A stretch of DNA of 64,000 nt from Actinomycetota bacterium (GTDB taxonomy: Bacteria > Actinomycetota > Acidimicrobiia > Acidimicrobiales > Poriferisodalaceae): positions 115,684-179,683 of the forward strand of contig JABABU010000036.1 of NCBI GenBank assembly GCA_014238065.1, written 5' to 3'. This document shows positions 26,369 to 34,569 of the stretch, piece after piece (position 1 is the stretch's first letter; each line of letters starts with the position of its first letter). The notes under the pieces were generated by a model. It was not told the DNA's origin and ran no database searches. It was given only the letters and a program-made list of their open reading frames with translations. Both the position numbers and the translations under genes were made by a program.

Positions 26369-27106
26369 ATGAGCACATCTTCGACAGATCTCGCCATCGA
26401 CACCGGCACCAAGCTCGGCAAGATCGGCCAAGCGTTCTACTTCCACCCCGACACGGTTGCCAGAGGTCAGGAACTCGGCATGAAACCATTCCAGTTCTAC
26501 GGACTCGGGCGCGGTGGGGTTCTCGGAGACGTCGACAATTCCGTCGTGCACAGTGCCTTCGGCTACTTCCACCCGGCCATGATCGACCACGTCGTCGGCG
26601 GAGCCAGGGAACTCATCGGTGCACGCGAATGCGGCAGGGAGTACATGGAGTGTGCCCGAAACCTAGGCCGCGCGACATTCGCCGATCTCGAAGGGCTGGC
26701 CGAATTCTCCGAAGCAGCGGAAGCTCTGGCCGACATCATCGACGGGACGGCACTCACGCTGTACGTGGCGACAGCGGCAGAGCCGCTGTGCGCTGACCTT
26801 CCCGGAAGAGCCATGCAGCACGCGGTTGCCCTTCGCGAGTGGCGCGGTTCGGTCCACCTCGTGGCCATCGTCGGCTCAGGCCTCGACCCGGTCCGCGCCC
26901 ACGTCGTGAAGCGGCCCGACGACTACGCCATGTTCGGCTATCGCGACGAGATGGTGGAAGCGACCGAACAGGAACGAGCAGCGCACGAAGCGGCGGAGGG
27001 CACGACCAACGAGATCTGTTCAGCAGCACTTGCCAAGCTCACCGATGAGCAGAGGACTGCCTACGCCGCCGGAGTAGACGCAATGGCAGCAGCTCTGGGT
27101 ATCTGA
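26369..27106 (+). CDS. SCO6745-like family protein of unknown function
   Basis: This 245-residue cytoplasmic, mostly helical protein resembles the actinobacterial SCO6745 family. Recognisable parts are QAFYFHPDTVARGQELG, FYGLGRGGVLGDV, SVVHSAFGYFHPAMI and QHAVALREWRGSVHLVAIVGSGLDPVRAHV. Function is unknown. GGTGA 5 bases before ATG 26369 is the likely ribosome site, and TACCGT at 26349-26354 a possible -10. Its 3' end overlaps the convergent nitrobindin-like gene by 68 bases. Confidence 0.7.
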   Translation: MSTSSTDLAIDTGTKLGKIGQAFYFHPDTVARGQELGMKPFQFYGLGRGGVLGDVDNSVVHSAFGYFHPAMIDHVVGGARELIGARECGREYMECARNLGRATFADLEGLAEFSEAAEALADIIDGTALTLYVATAAEPLCADLPGRAMQHAVALREWRGSVHLVAIVGSGLDPVRAHVVKRPDDYAMFGYRDEMVEATEQERAAHEAAEGTTNEICSAALAKLTDEQRTAYAAGVDAMAAALGI

Positions 27107-27563
27107 GCACTGTGGCGTCACCTCTCGGATCCCACATGTGATGAGTCAGATCGGGCCACACGGTGTTGACCAGCCACAAGTGTTTGTCGATCCCGCGCGC
27201 CGTAAGCCGGAACTCCCTCGCATTTGCGATCACGTCGAGACGGTCGTTGTGGAACGTGGTGCTGTGGGTTCGCAACGAATCACCTTCGATCGCTGCGGAC
27301 CCGAACTCCAGACGGCCAGAGTTCATCATCAGCGAGATGTCGTAGGGAGTCGACTGGTTGTTTCTGGTCTCCCTGATGACGCCAGTCTCGGCGTGCAGGG
27401 TCCTGCCATCGAGGCCCCTGGCGTGCTCTTCGTAGTGAAGCCACTCGTCACCGAGCCGAAACGTGAGTTCCTCGGTGAACTGTACGTTGACCCCTGTTGG
27501 GCAGACCCCTTCACACGGCGCGGCTGATCTGAAGCGGCCAACCCACCGAGCGAGTTCGTTCAT
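27039..27563 (-). CDS. FABP-like / nitrobindin-like beta-barrel protein
   Basis: This 174-residue protein has the strand pattern of the small haem-binding or lipocalin-like beta-barrels related to nitrobindin and THAP4: FRLGDEWLHYEEHARGLDGRT, LHAETGVIRE, ISLMMNSGRLEFG, then DVIANAREFRLTARGIDK. The proposed role is binding of haem, NO or a small hydrophobic ligand; no haem ligand can be assigned with certainty. Its ATG overlaps the VanW stop by 4 bases (27560-27563), so both come from one transcript. The basic C-terminal tail overlaps the opposite gene. Confidence 0.6.
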   Translation of the reverse strand: MNELARWVGRFRSAAPCEGVCPTGVNVQFTEELTFRLGDEWLHYEEHARGLDGRTLHAETGVIRETRNNQSTPYDISLMMNSGRLEFGSAAIEGDSLRTHSTTFHNDRLDVIANAREFRLTARGIDKHLWLVNTVWPDLTHHMWDPRGDATVLRYPELLPLRLLRRRRQSSAHR

Positions 27564-29338
27564 GGCGTGGCCACGACGTCCTCACCACCGGATTGGATCC
27601 CGGCTTCACCCTCGTCTTCTGGTGGAAGAGTCGTGACGCTCGGGTCGCTCGGCGTCCCGTCACAGTTGTAGCCCTCCTCTGGCCGGTAGAGCGCACCGAC
27701 GTAGTCGACAGCCATCTCGCCGTGCAGATACCACCTCGTTCGTTCTGTTCTCACCCTGCGACATTGGTCGTGGAAGCTGGTCGTCTGGCCTGTCTGCCGC
27801 ACCTCGACGTACTTCGTCGAATACAGCGCCACGGTGATGGACGTGTCGGTGTAAGAGGTCCAGATCATCACCGCGTATGGCGTCGAGTTGGCGATGACCA
27901 GATCTGGTGCAGGCCAACTGATCGTGGCTTCTCTCCCGTACGGGTAACGGGTGAAGTAAAGCGAATGGGCCTGGTACGAGTCGAATTCGAGTCCTGCCAA
28001 GAACGCGGCGTTGAACATCGTCGTCGCAACCTGGCTGACGCCACCCCCGACATCACTCTTCAGCACACCCGCGATGATTGCTCCGCCTGGCACGAATCCG
28101 TTCGCGATGGTCCTTCGGCCAACGAGTTCGTTCATCGAAACCGATTCGCCTGGCAGAATCACGTGGCCGCGCAACAGGTCGGCGAAACGTTGGATGTTCC
28201 TCACCCTGCCTTGGCCAGCAGCGTGGTAGGTCGTGAACGTAGCCACTTCATCCCTGATCCCCAGACCGGCCACACTGTCGAGCACCTCTCGGGCCGAGAA
28301 GACCCTGACCGGCAGTTCGATACCGTCGGTACGGCCTGCCTTCAGGTTGTCGAGGAGCACCGAGAGCGCATGGGCCTCGCAACACACCTGTGCGAGTTGC
28401 GTCGACTCCACGAACGGCTTGCCGTTCTCGACCCTCCACACCGCCTCGTTCGAAGCTCCGATGTTGCCTGCAGCCAGCAGGTCGGCGAGGTCATCGAGCG
28501 CCTTCTCATGGTCGACCACCAGCATCGGCGTGCCGTCGGCTGCGAGTTCGGATGCAAACCACGTCGCCGATGTCTCTGCGGGAAGCGGCGAACTGAAGCT
28601 GTTGATACGGACCCGTGCGTTTGCCTCGATCACCGCGTTGGCCTCGTCGATCAACGGGGCGAAGTCGTCTGCGACGAGCCGCGGAGGAGCATCCTTCCAC
28701 TGTGCATCGATGGTGACCGTCCCCACCGAAGAGGAGTTGATCGCATCAGGGATTCCCGCTGCCATGGCCTGAGCGTCGATCATCTGGCCGGGGATGCCCT
28801 CGATCACTTCGAGTCGGCCGGAGGAACCGTCGAGACGGGGTTCGGTCGCAGAAATCCTGATGAGGTCTTCACTGTTGATTCTGCCGGTCGCGCCATCGGG
28901 ATCAAATTCGAACATCAGGTCGGCACTCGTCGGCTCGACGAACGATCCGAGCCAGCCAACAGGACCAGACGCTCCAGCGTGGGCGAGCACGCTCTGGATC
29001 GTTGCGTCGACGTCGATGTCAACGCCCAGTTCGGAAGCAGTCATCCAGACCGGACCAGATGCCGTTTCGACCCTTACAGGCCGCGCTCTGAACGAGACTG
29101 CGATGTCCTCGACCCTTCGCTTCAGGTCTTCCTCGCCAAGGCCACCGACAGCCCGACCGGCGATCGTGACGTTTCTCGGAACCTCTCCTGCGTGCGCGGC
29201 CGTGTCCGCGACCCAGACACCGACGAGGAGGAACACGAGCGCGAATGGACCGACCGCGACGATCGCCCATCGGGGCACGCTGAACAGCGGACGCACGTAG
29301 TTCGAGAGTACGCAAGCCTGCCCATTCCACCTGGTCAT
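27560..29338 (-). CDS. VanW-family membrane-anchored cell-envelope protein
   Basis: This 592-residue protein has a short cytoplasmic N terminus, one membrane span (WAIVAVGPFALVFLLVGVWVA, residues ~24-44) and an extracellular region. It contains two peptidoglycan-binding-like segments (NVTIAGRAVGGLGEEDL) and a VanW domain with ILPGESVSMNELVG, then VPGGAIIAGVLKSDVGGGVSQVATTMFNAAFLAGL. The C-terminal ~60 residues are low-complexity and acidic. VanW proteins occur near glycopeptide resistance genes but are common in actinobacteria without them. A role in cell-wall assembly is inferred. Confidence 0.85.
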   Translation of the reverse strand: MTRWNGQACVLSNYVRPLFSVPRWAIVAVGPFALVFLLVGVWVADTAAHAGEVPRNVTIAGRAVGGLGEEDLKRRVEDIAVSFRARPVRVETASGPVWMTASELGVDIDVDATIQSVLAHAGASGPVGWLGSFVEPTSADLMFEFDPDGATGRINSEDLIRISATEPRLDGSSGRLEVIEGIPGQMIDAQAMAAGIPDAINSSSVGTVTIDAQWKDAPPRLVADDFAPLIDEANAVIEANARVRINSFSSPLPAETSATWFASELAADGTPMLVVDHEKALDDLADLLAAGNIGASNEAVWRVENGKPFVESTQLAQVCCEAHALSVLLDNLKAGRTDGIELPVRVFSAREVLDSVAGLGIRDEVATFTTYHAAGQGRVRNIQRFADLLRGHVILPGESVSMNELVGRRTIANGFVPGGAIIAGVLKSDVGGGVSQVATTMFNAAFLAGLEFDSYQAHSLYFTRYPYGREATISWPAPDLVIANSTPYAVMIWTSYTDTSITVALYSTKYVEVRQTGQTTSFHDQCRRVRTERTRWYLHGEMAVDYVGALYRPEEGYNCDGTPSDPSVTTLPPEDEGEAGIQSGGEDVVATP

Positions 29339-29361
29339 TCTGGGCCGATTCCTGCCAGAGC

Positions 29362-29367
29362 TAGCCT
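29362..29367 (+). promoter_or_regulatory. Putative -10 element for a leaderless transcript
   Basis: TAGCCT is exactly 6 bases before ATG 29374 of the DppC-like gene. The intergenic space to the divergent vanW-like gene is only 35 bases. Confidence 0.5.
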
Positions 29368-29373
29368 GGACCG

Positions 29374-30198
29374 ATGACGCTCGGAGTCAGGCTTGCCATC
29401 GGCTGGCTCATGTTGGTCATCGTGTGCGCAGCGCTCGCCGACTGGATTCCTTTCGTCAAAGATCCGAACTATCTCTACGGTTTCTGGGGTGATGCTCCCA
29501 GAAGTGGTGGCCCGACCCGCGAATTCTGGCTCGGCACCGACGCCTCGTCGCGGGACACCCTTGCCCGACTCGTGTACGGAGCGAGAGTCTCGACATTCAT
29601 TGCGGTCATCGCCGTCGGGTCCGGGTTCGCCGCAGGGGGCCTTCTCGGCACCTACATCGGTTTCGTTCGCGGCAAACGTGAGACGGCGGCCATGGCCCTC
29701 ATCGACGTGATCCTCGCGTTTCCACCTGTCGTTCTCGTGTTGGTGACAGTTGCAGTCACGCGCCAACGCAACCTACTGGTTGTCTCCGGCCTGCTCGGGC
29801 TTGCCGCGATTCCTGCCTACACCCGCCTGGCACGGGCAAACGCGCTGGTCGTCACCAACCGCGAGTACGTCCGTGCCGCCAGCGCCATCGGAACGAAGCA
29901 GTCGAGAATTCTCCGGCGCGAGATCATTCCGAACGTCGCTCCGTCGCTCGTCGCCTACTCGTTGAGCGCCGCCGCGTTCGTGGTCACGTTGGAGAGCAGC
30001 CTCGCCTTCATCGGATTCGGAGTCGCGTCGCGTCTGCCGTCGTGGGGCCGGATGATGCTGCTCGCTCGCGCCGACATTCGCGTCACCGTCTGGCCCATGG
30101 TCTATCCCGCCGTCACCCTCGTCCTCACGATCCTCAGCTTGAACATCATCGGCGATTGGCTCAGGGAACGAAACGCGACGAGGGCGTCGATGTTGTGA
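29374..30198 (+). CDS. Orphan DppC/OppC-type ABC transporter permease
   Basis: This 274-residue inner-membrane permease of the dipeptide/oligopeptide/nickel type has about six spans and the EAA loop EYVRAASAIGTKQSRILRREIIPN near residue 167. The N-terminal FWLGTDASSRDTLARLVYGARVS is a DppC signature. DppC normally pairs with a DppB permease, two ATPases and an SBP_bac_5 protein; none of these is adjacent. The nearest SBP_bac_5 lipoprotein is at 18323-19918. It may be a remnant or a component shared with distant genes. Confidence 0.87.
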   Translation: MTLGVRLAIGWLMLVIVCAALADWIPFVKDPNYLYGFWGDAPRSGGPTREFWLGTDASSRDTLARLVYGARVSTFIAVIAVGSGFAAGGLLGTYIGFVRGKRETAAMALIDVILAFPPVVLVLVTVAVTRQRNLLVVSGLLGLAAIPAYTRLARANALVVTNREYVRAASAIGTKQSRILRREIIPNVAPSLVAYSLSAAAFVVTLESSLAFIGFGVASRLPSWGRMMLLARADIRVTVWPMVYPAVTLVLTILSLNIIGDWLRERNATRASML

Positions 30199-30297
30199 CC
30201 TCGACCCAATCGCACCTCCTGCAATGGTTCGCAGAAGCGGCCTTCACCGTGTCAGGACGACTGGCGAGGATCCAGGGTGGAGGAGCATCGAAAATTG

Positions 30298-30372
30298 TCG
30301 GGCTGAGAGGATTTGAACCTCCGACCCCTGGTCCCCCAGACCAGTGCGCTAACCAAACTGCGCCACAGCCCG
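30298..30372 (-). tRNA. tRNA-Pro, anticodon GGG
   Basis: On the reverse strand the acceptor CGGGCTG pairs with CAGCCCG. The D-arm follows, and the anticodon stem CTGGT/ACCAG encloses the loop CTGGGGG, giving anticodon GGG. The T-arm GGAGG-TTCAAAT-CCTCT is intact and the discriminator base is A. CCA is not encoded. TATCGT at 30400-30405 may be its -10, but read-through from der and the zinc-ribbon gene is also possible. Confidence 0.93.
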
Positions 30373-30417
30373 TAGACGCCTTGGCGTCACGAAGGGATCA
30401 CGATACAGGAGTGGCCG

Positions 30418-30633
30418 TCATCCCAGGCGCTCGAAGAGCCAGATGACGCCGAACACGGAGCGCCACAGCAGATAGCCGCCGGCCAGGACCACGAGAAGCT
30501 TGAAATGCCAGGGGGTGTGAGGCATCTCTGGGACCTCGACCAACACGTCGCCGCTGTCGCAGCCCGGACATGTGCCATCTTCGTCGAGACTCGACGGCGT
30601 GAGATATCGGTCGCAAGCATCGCACCAAGCCAC
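30418..30633 (-). CDS. Small zinc-ribbon membrane protein
   Basis: This 71-residue protein has two Cys pairs (WCDAC at residues 3-7 and CPGC at ~22-25) forming a rubredoxin-like zinc ribbon. A single C-terminal membrane span follows (FKLLVVLAGGYLLWRSVFGVIW). It sits 27 bases downstream of der on the same strand and is probably the last coding gene of that operon. Function is unknown; short ribbon-TM proteins of this type are usually uncharacterised. Confidence 0.65.
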   Translation of the reverse strand: MAWCDACDRYLTPSSLDEDGTCPGCDSGDVLVEVPEMPHTPWHFKLLVVLAGGYLLWRSVFGVIWLFERLG

Positions 30634-30660
30634 CCGACAAGGTTATTGCCTAACGGGGCA

Positions 30661-31977
30661 CTAGCCCCTGCGTCTGACCCGCATCTTGATGGGCGTCGGG
30701 CCGAGACCGAACTCTTCTCGAATCCTGCGTTCGAGATATCTGAGGTACGAGGCAGGAATGTCCTTGTTCGAGAACAAGGTGAACGTGGGCGGGTCGGTTG
30801 CCCCCTGGGTGGCGTAAAGAATCCGTCCGCCGTGCGGCGCGGGCTGAGCCGACTGCGCGAGTTGGATGATCTCATTGACCTTCCTGGTCGGCACCCGGGT
30901 CTGGTAGGCGTCGATGGCGGCGTCGATGGCTGGCAGAAGTCGCTGCACCCCCTTGCCGCTGAGAGCCGAGATCTTGAGAATGGGCGACTGGCCGAGGAAG
31001 TGGAGACGCTGGCCGACCTGATAGTCGACGTCGTCCTTGGCCTCGGCGCCGAGTAGATCCCATTTGTTGAGCAGTACGACGACAGGACAACCAGACGCGT
31101 CGACCCGTTCTGCAAGCCGCTGGTCCTGGTGAGTGACGCCTTCAGTGGCGTCGATGACGAGCAGGGCAACGTCGGACTCATCGACCGACTGCAGCGCTCT
31201 CACGAACGAGTAGTACTCGGTGGCCTCGTCGATACGGGCCTTACGACGCATGCCAGCGGTATCGACGAACTTGATCACTCCGACATCGGTCTCGACGATG
31301 GTGTCGACCGAGTCCCTGGTGGTGCCAGGCATGTCGTGAACGACAGAACGGTCATCGCCGATGAGGCGGTTGAACAGCGTCGATTTGCCCACGTTCGGTC
31401 GCCCGACAAGCGCGACCGAGGCAAGCACGGCATCGTCATCCCCATCGTCAAAGCCCACCGGAGGTTCTTCAGCATCGGTCAACGGTAGAAGAGCCATGAC
31501 CTTGTCAAGGAAATCGCCGATGTTGCGGCCGTGCACCGCCGACAGCGGAACTGGCTCGCCGAGACCGAGGCTGAGAAAATCCCACATGGCGTATTCGCGC
31601 TCTCGGTTGTCGACCTTGTTGGCAACCAACATCGTCGGCACATCCATGCGGCGCAGGATCTCGCTGAAACGATCGTCGTCATCGGTGACACCTGCGGTGA
31701 TGTCCACCACCATGAGGACGGCATCGGCGTCTTCCATCGCCTTCTCGCTCTGGCGACTGACCTTGTCGTCGAGATCGGAACCGCCTGGCATCCAGCCGCC
31801 GGTGTCCACGATCGTGAACGGTCGGCCGAGCCACTCGGTGTCCATCTCCTTGCGGTCACGGGTGACCCCGGGCCGCTCTTCGACGATTGCGGCGCGACGG
31901 CCGATGATGCGATTGAAGAGACTCGACTTGCCGACGTTGGGACGCCCTACGATGACGATGACAGGTAACTCGCTCAT
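30661..31977 (-). CDS. der: Ribosome biogenesis GTPase Der (EngA)
   Basis: This double-Era-type GTPase acts in 50S subunit assembly. Its 438 residues hold two G domains, each with P-loop GRPNVGKSS/T (near residues 10 and ~190), DTGGW/DTAGM G3 motifs, NKVD and NKWD G4 motifs, and a C-terminal KH-like domain (LLPAIDAAIDAYQTRV onward). The start overlaps the stop of the DUF512 gene as ATGA. In Mycobacterium, der follows cmk; here the two are separated by ispH and other genes, although the same overall block is preserved. Confidence 0.96.
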   Translation of the reverse strand: MSELPVIVIVGRPNVGKSSLFNRIIGRRAAIVEERPGVTRDRKEMDTEWLGRPFTIVDTGGWMPGGSDLDDKVSRQSEKAMEDADAVLMVVDITAGVTDDDDRFSEILRRMDVPTMLVANKVDNREREYAMWDFLSLGLGEPVPLSAVHGRNIGDFLDKVMALLPLTDAEEPPVGFDDGDDDAVLASVALVGRPNVGKSTLFNRLIGDDRSVVHDMPGTTRDSVDTIVETDVGVIKFVDTAGMRRKARIDEATEYYSFVRALQSVDESDVALLVIDATEGVTHQDQRLAERVDASGCPVVVLLNKWDLLGAEAKDDVDYQVGQRLHFLGQSPILKISALSGKGVQRLLPAIDAAIDAYQTRVPTRKVNEIIQLAQSAQPAPHGGRILYATQGATDPPTFTLFSNKDIPASYLRYLERRIREEFGLGPTPIKMRVRRRG

Positions 31978-33464
31978 CGTTGCTCCAGTGCTGCTCTGAG
32001 GGCGAAACCGTGGGTCGCGACGATTTCAACCCTGCGTGGAAGATCGTCCGGCGTCAGGCCATCGAGAAAGCGCCCGCCGGTGAGACACACGTCAGGAAGA
32101 AGGTACCGGTCGCCTTCGGGTTCCGACGCGAGGACCCTCGACAGATCGGCTCCGACCATCAGGCCGGTGACGCCGATGTTGCCTCCGAAGAATTCGTTCG
32201 CGACAGGAACGACACGCACATCGGGACGATCGAGGACCTCGATCATGGGGCCGAGCACCCGTGCGCCGTAGGGAGAGGTGAGCACCGCGGTGTTCGCTTC
32301 TCGGCGCGGGCTCAACGACACACTGACCGGAGCCGACGCGATGGCCAAGCGGATCGGCTCGACTCCGGACCCGCCGAACGCGTCGGGATCGTCAGGCAAG
32401 GCGCCAGCAGTGAACTCTCCACCTGGACTCGGACCACGCGGCTTTGGGGAGTTCGCAGAGTCGAGTCGTGGAGCGCGGTAGCCGGCGGCCGGCGCACCGT
32501 CGACGGCGTGGAAGAAGCCGCTGCGGATACCGATCGACGACTCGGCCGATCCGTCGAACTCGGCCTCAAAGGCCCTGGCCATACCGATGCCATCTTCGTG
32601 CATGTCGAAATCGCCGTAGGTGGCGCTGTCGGGGAAGGGTCGATCGCAGAGCAGGTAGTACTCATCGGAGGCGAACACCATTCTTCGTCCGAGAACGTCC
32701 AGAAACGTCGCCTGCCACGACTCGACGATGTCGACGACCTGCTCGGCCTCGGCCGTTGTGTGCTGTCGCATCGTCGCCTCGTTGGAGAACTGGCTGACAC
32801 CGAGAGGCACTACGGCGACCGAAACAATCTCTGGATATTCATCGAGCACCCCGCACAGCGTGTCATCGAGCACATCGGCGTCATTGACGCCGGGGCACAC
32901 GACAATCTGGCCGTGAACTTCGATGTCGTGATCGAGCAGTACCCGGAGCCACCGCAGGCTCAGCCCACCTCGCCGATTGCGAAGCAGTTCTGCACGCACA
33001 ACAGGATCCGTCGCGTGGATCGAGACGTAGAGCGGCGAGAGATTCTCTGAGATCACCCGCTCGAGGTCAGCTTCGGTGAACCGCGTCAGAGTCGTGAAGT
33101 TGCCGTACAGGAACGACAGGCGATAGTCGTCGTCCTTCAGGTACAAGCTACGACGCATACCCTTGGGTAGTTGGTAGATGAAGCAGAACGGGCAGTGGTT
33201 GTCGCAGGTCTGGACCCGATCGAACAAGGCGGCGTCAACCTCGACACCAAGCGGTTCGCCAGCCGCCTTCTCGATTTCGCAGGTCCGCTCGAGGCCGCCG
33301 GCGTCGATGACGATCTCGAGGTCGGGCTCGTCGACGAGCATCTGCCACTGGATGACGTCACGAGGAACCTCGCCGTCGATCGAGACGATCTCGTCGCCGA
33401 TGCCCAAGCCGGCACGAGCAGCTGGTGAACCGTCGACGACAGCGGTGATTCTCGGGCGCGACAC
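31974..33464 (-). CDS. DUF512 PDZ/radical-SAM-like protein
   Basis: This 496-residue protein begins with a PDZ-like segment (VDGSPAARAGLGIGDEIVSIDGE) and then has a radical-SAM-type Cys cluster CDNHCPFC (CxxxCxxC) near residue 88. The DUF512 domain follows, with FASDEYYLL near residue 263. It is translated upstream of and coupled to der, a frequent arrangement in bacteria, and so may also act in ribosome or tRNA processes. This role is inferred from context only. GTG 33464 is the start, 7 bases after a TATCCT hexamer. Confidence 0.85.
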   Translation of the reverse strand: MSRPRITAVVDGSPAARAGLGIGDEIVSIDGEVPRDVIQWQMLVDEPDLEIVIDAGGLERTCEIEKAAGEPLGVEVDAALFDRVQTCDNHCPFCFIYQLPKGMRRSLYLKDDDYRLSFLYGNFTTLTRFTEADLERVISENLSPLYVSIHATDPVVRAELLRNRRGGLSLRWLRVLLDHDIEVHGQIVVCPGVNDADVLDDTLCGVLDEYPEIVSVAVVPLGVSQFSNEATMRQHTTAEAEQVVDIVESWQATFLDVLGRRMVFASDEYYLLCDRPFPDSATYGDFDMHEDGIGMARAFEAEFDGSAESSIGIRSGFFHAVDGAPAAGYRAPRLDSANSPKPRGPSPGGEFTAGALPDDPDAFGGSGVEPIRLAIASAPVSVSLSPRREANTAVLTSPYGARVLGPMIEVLDRPDVRVVPVANEFFGGNIGVTGLMVGADLSRVLASEPEGDRYLLPDVCLTGGRFLDGLTPDDLPRRVEIVATHGFALRAALEQR

Positions 33465-33471
33465 ACCATCA

Positions 33472-33477
33472 AGGATA
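33472..33477 (-). promoter_or_regulatory. Putative -10 element for the DUF512-der unit (leaderless type)
   Basis: TATCCT on the reverse strand lies 7 bases before GTG 33464, so the transcript would begin at or one base from the start codon. It is divergent from the ispH promoter. Confidence 0.45.
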
Positions 33478-33509
33478 CGGGCGTGCCACCTTGTCAGCGG
33501 CTGCGCCGG

Positions 33510-33515
33510 TAGCCT
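33510..33515 (+). promoter_or_regulatory. Putative -10 element for ispH
   Basis: TAGCCT lies 9 bases before ATG 33525, which leaves a leader of only about 2-3 bases. No Shine-Dalgarno is evident in the gap. Confidence 0.4.
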
Positions 33516-33524
33516 TGGGCCAAG

Positions 33525-34559
33525 ATGAACGTCGAGAAGGTCCTGCTCGCATCACCACGAGGCTTCTGCGCCGGCGTGGAGATGGCCATCAAGGCATTGG
33601 CGTGGATGGTTCGGACCTTCGAGCCTCCGGTGTACTGCTACCACGAGATCGTCCACAACCGGCTGGTCGTCGAACGGTTCAGGTCGCTCGGCGTCGAGTT
33701 CATCGATGACATCGCCGAGGTTCCTGCCGGTCGGCCCGTCATGCTCAGCGCGCACGGCTCGGCACCGGAGGTCGTCGAAGATGCCCGCCAATCCGGAGGG
33801 TACGTCGTCGACGCTGTGTGCCCGTTGGTCACCAAAGTCCACCACGAGGTTCGGATCAGGGCCGGCAAGGGCTACCAGATCGTCTACATCGGCCATGAAG
33901 GCCATGAAGAGGCCGTCGGCACTATGGCCGTTGCTCCCAACTCGATTCATCTCGTCGAGGACATCGAAGCCGTCGACGAGCTGCCGAGTCTGGAAAGCCC
34001 CGTTGCCGTCCTGGCTCAGACCACGCTGAGCCACCGCGATTGGGCCGATGTGCTCGAGGGCGTGAAGGAACGATTCCCCGACGTGTGGACCCCCGGCAAA
34101 AGCGACCTCTGCTTCGCCACGACCAATCGCCAAGGGGCCCTGTCGGTCATCGCGGCGCGGTGTGACGCCGTCGTCGTCATCGGCTCGGCGAACTCGTCCA
34201 ACACACGAGCTCTGCAACAACTCGCCGCCCAGTCCGGCTGTCCACGCGTGTTCAGGATCAATGCCGCCTGCGAGCTCCCTGACGATCTCGTCGGCCATGT
34301 CGGGGTCACCGCCGGGGCTTCGGCTCCAGAGGAGCTCGTGACCGAGGTCATCGATCGACTGTCACCACGCCAAGGCGTGGACGAGATCAGCATCACCACC
34401 GAGGATGAGTACTTCCCTCCGCCGCGCGAACTTCGCTCGCTCTTGTCATCGGTCGACCTGGCCGCGACCGTGACGCTCGGCGGATCGATGAGCGGTCGGC
34501 CCCAACTCGTCGACCGCGAGATCGCGGCATCCGACGTGCTCGCCGCGCTCAGCCGGTGA
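33525..34559 (+). CDS. ispH: 4-hydroxy-3-methylbut-2-enyl diphosphate reductase
   Basis: This is the last enzyme of the MEP isoprenoid pathway. It converts HMBPP to IPP and DMAPP with a [4Fe-4S] cluster. The three cluster cysteines are in SPRGFCAGVEMAI (residue ~13), DAVCPLVTKVH and DLCFATTNRQGAL, and the substrate-binding YIGHEGHEEAVGTM is present. The length of 344 residues is slightly above the E. coli protein, as in other actinobacteria. It lies alone between two minus-strand operons and appears to have its own near-leaderless promoter. Confidence 0.96.
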   Translation: MNVEKVLLASPRGFCAGVEMAIKALAWMVRTFEPPVYCYHEIVHNRLVVERFRSLGVEFIDDIAEVPAGRPVMLSAHGSAPEVVEDARQSGGYVVDAVCPLVTKVHHEVRIRAGKGYQIVYIGHEGHEEAVGTMAVAPNSIHLVEDIEAVDELPSLESPVAVLAQTTLSHRDWADVLEGVKERFPDVWTPGKSDLCFATTNRQGALSVIAARCDAVVVIGSANSSNTRALQQLAAQSGCPRVFRINAACELPDDLVGHVGVTAGASAPEELVTEVIDRLSPRQGVDEISITTEDEYFPPPRELRSLLSSVDLAATVTLGGSMSGRPQLVDREIAASDVLAALSR

Positions 34560-34569
34560 CACCGCTCAA

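Noticed and set aside
27560..29338. Glycopeptide (vancomycin) resistance locus
   Set aside because: VanW-domain proteins are common in actinobacteria, and no vanHAX or vanY genes are nearby.
27593..29377. 594-codon plus-strand open frame opposite the VanW gene
   Set aside because: Its composition is rich in Arg, His and Asp without motifs, a typical antisense shadow of a real gene.
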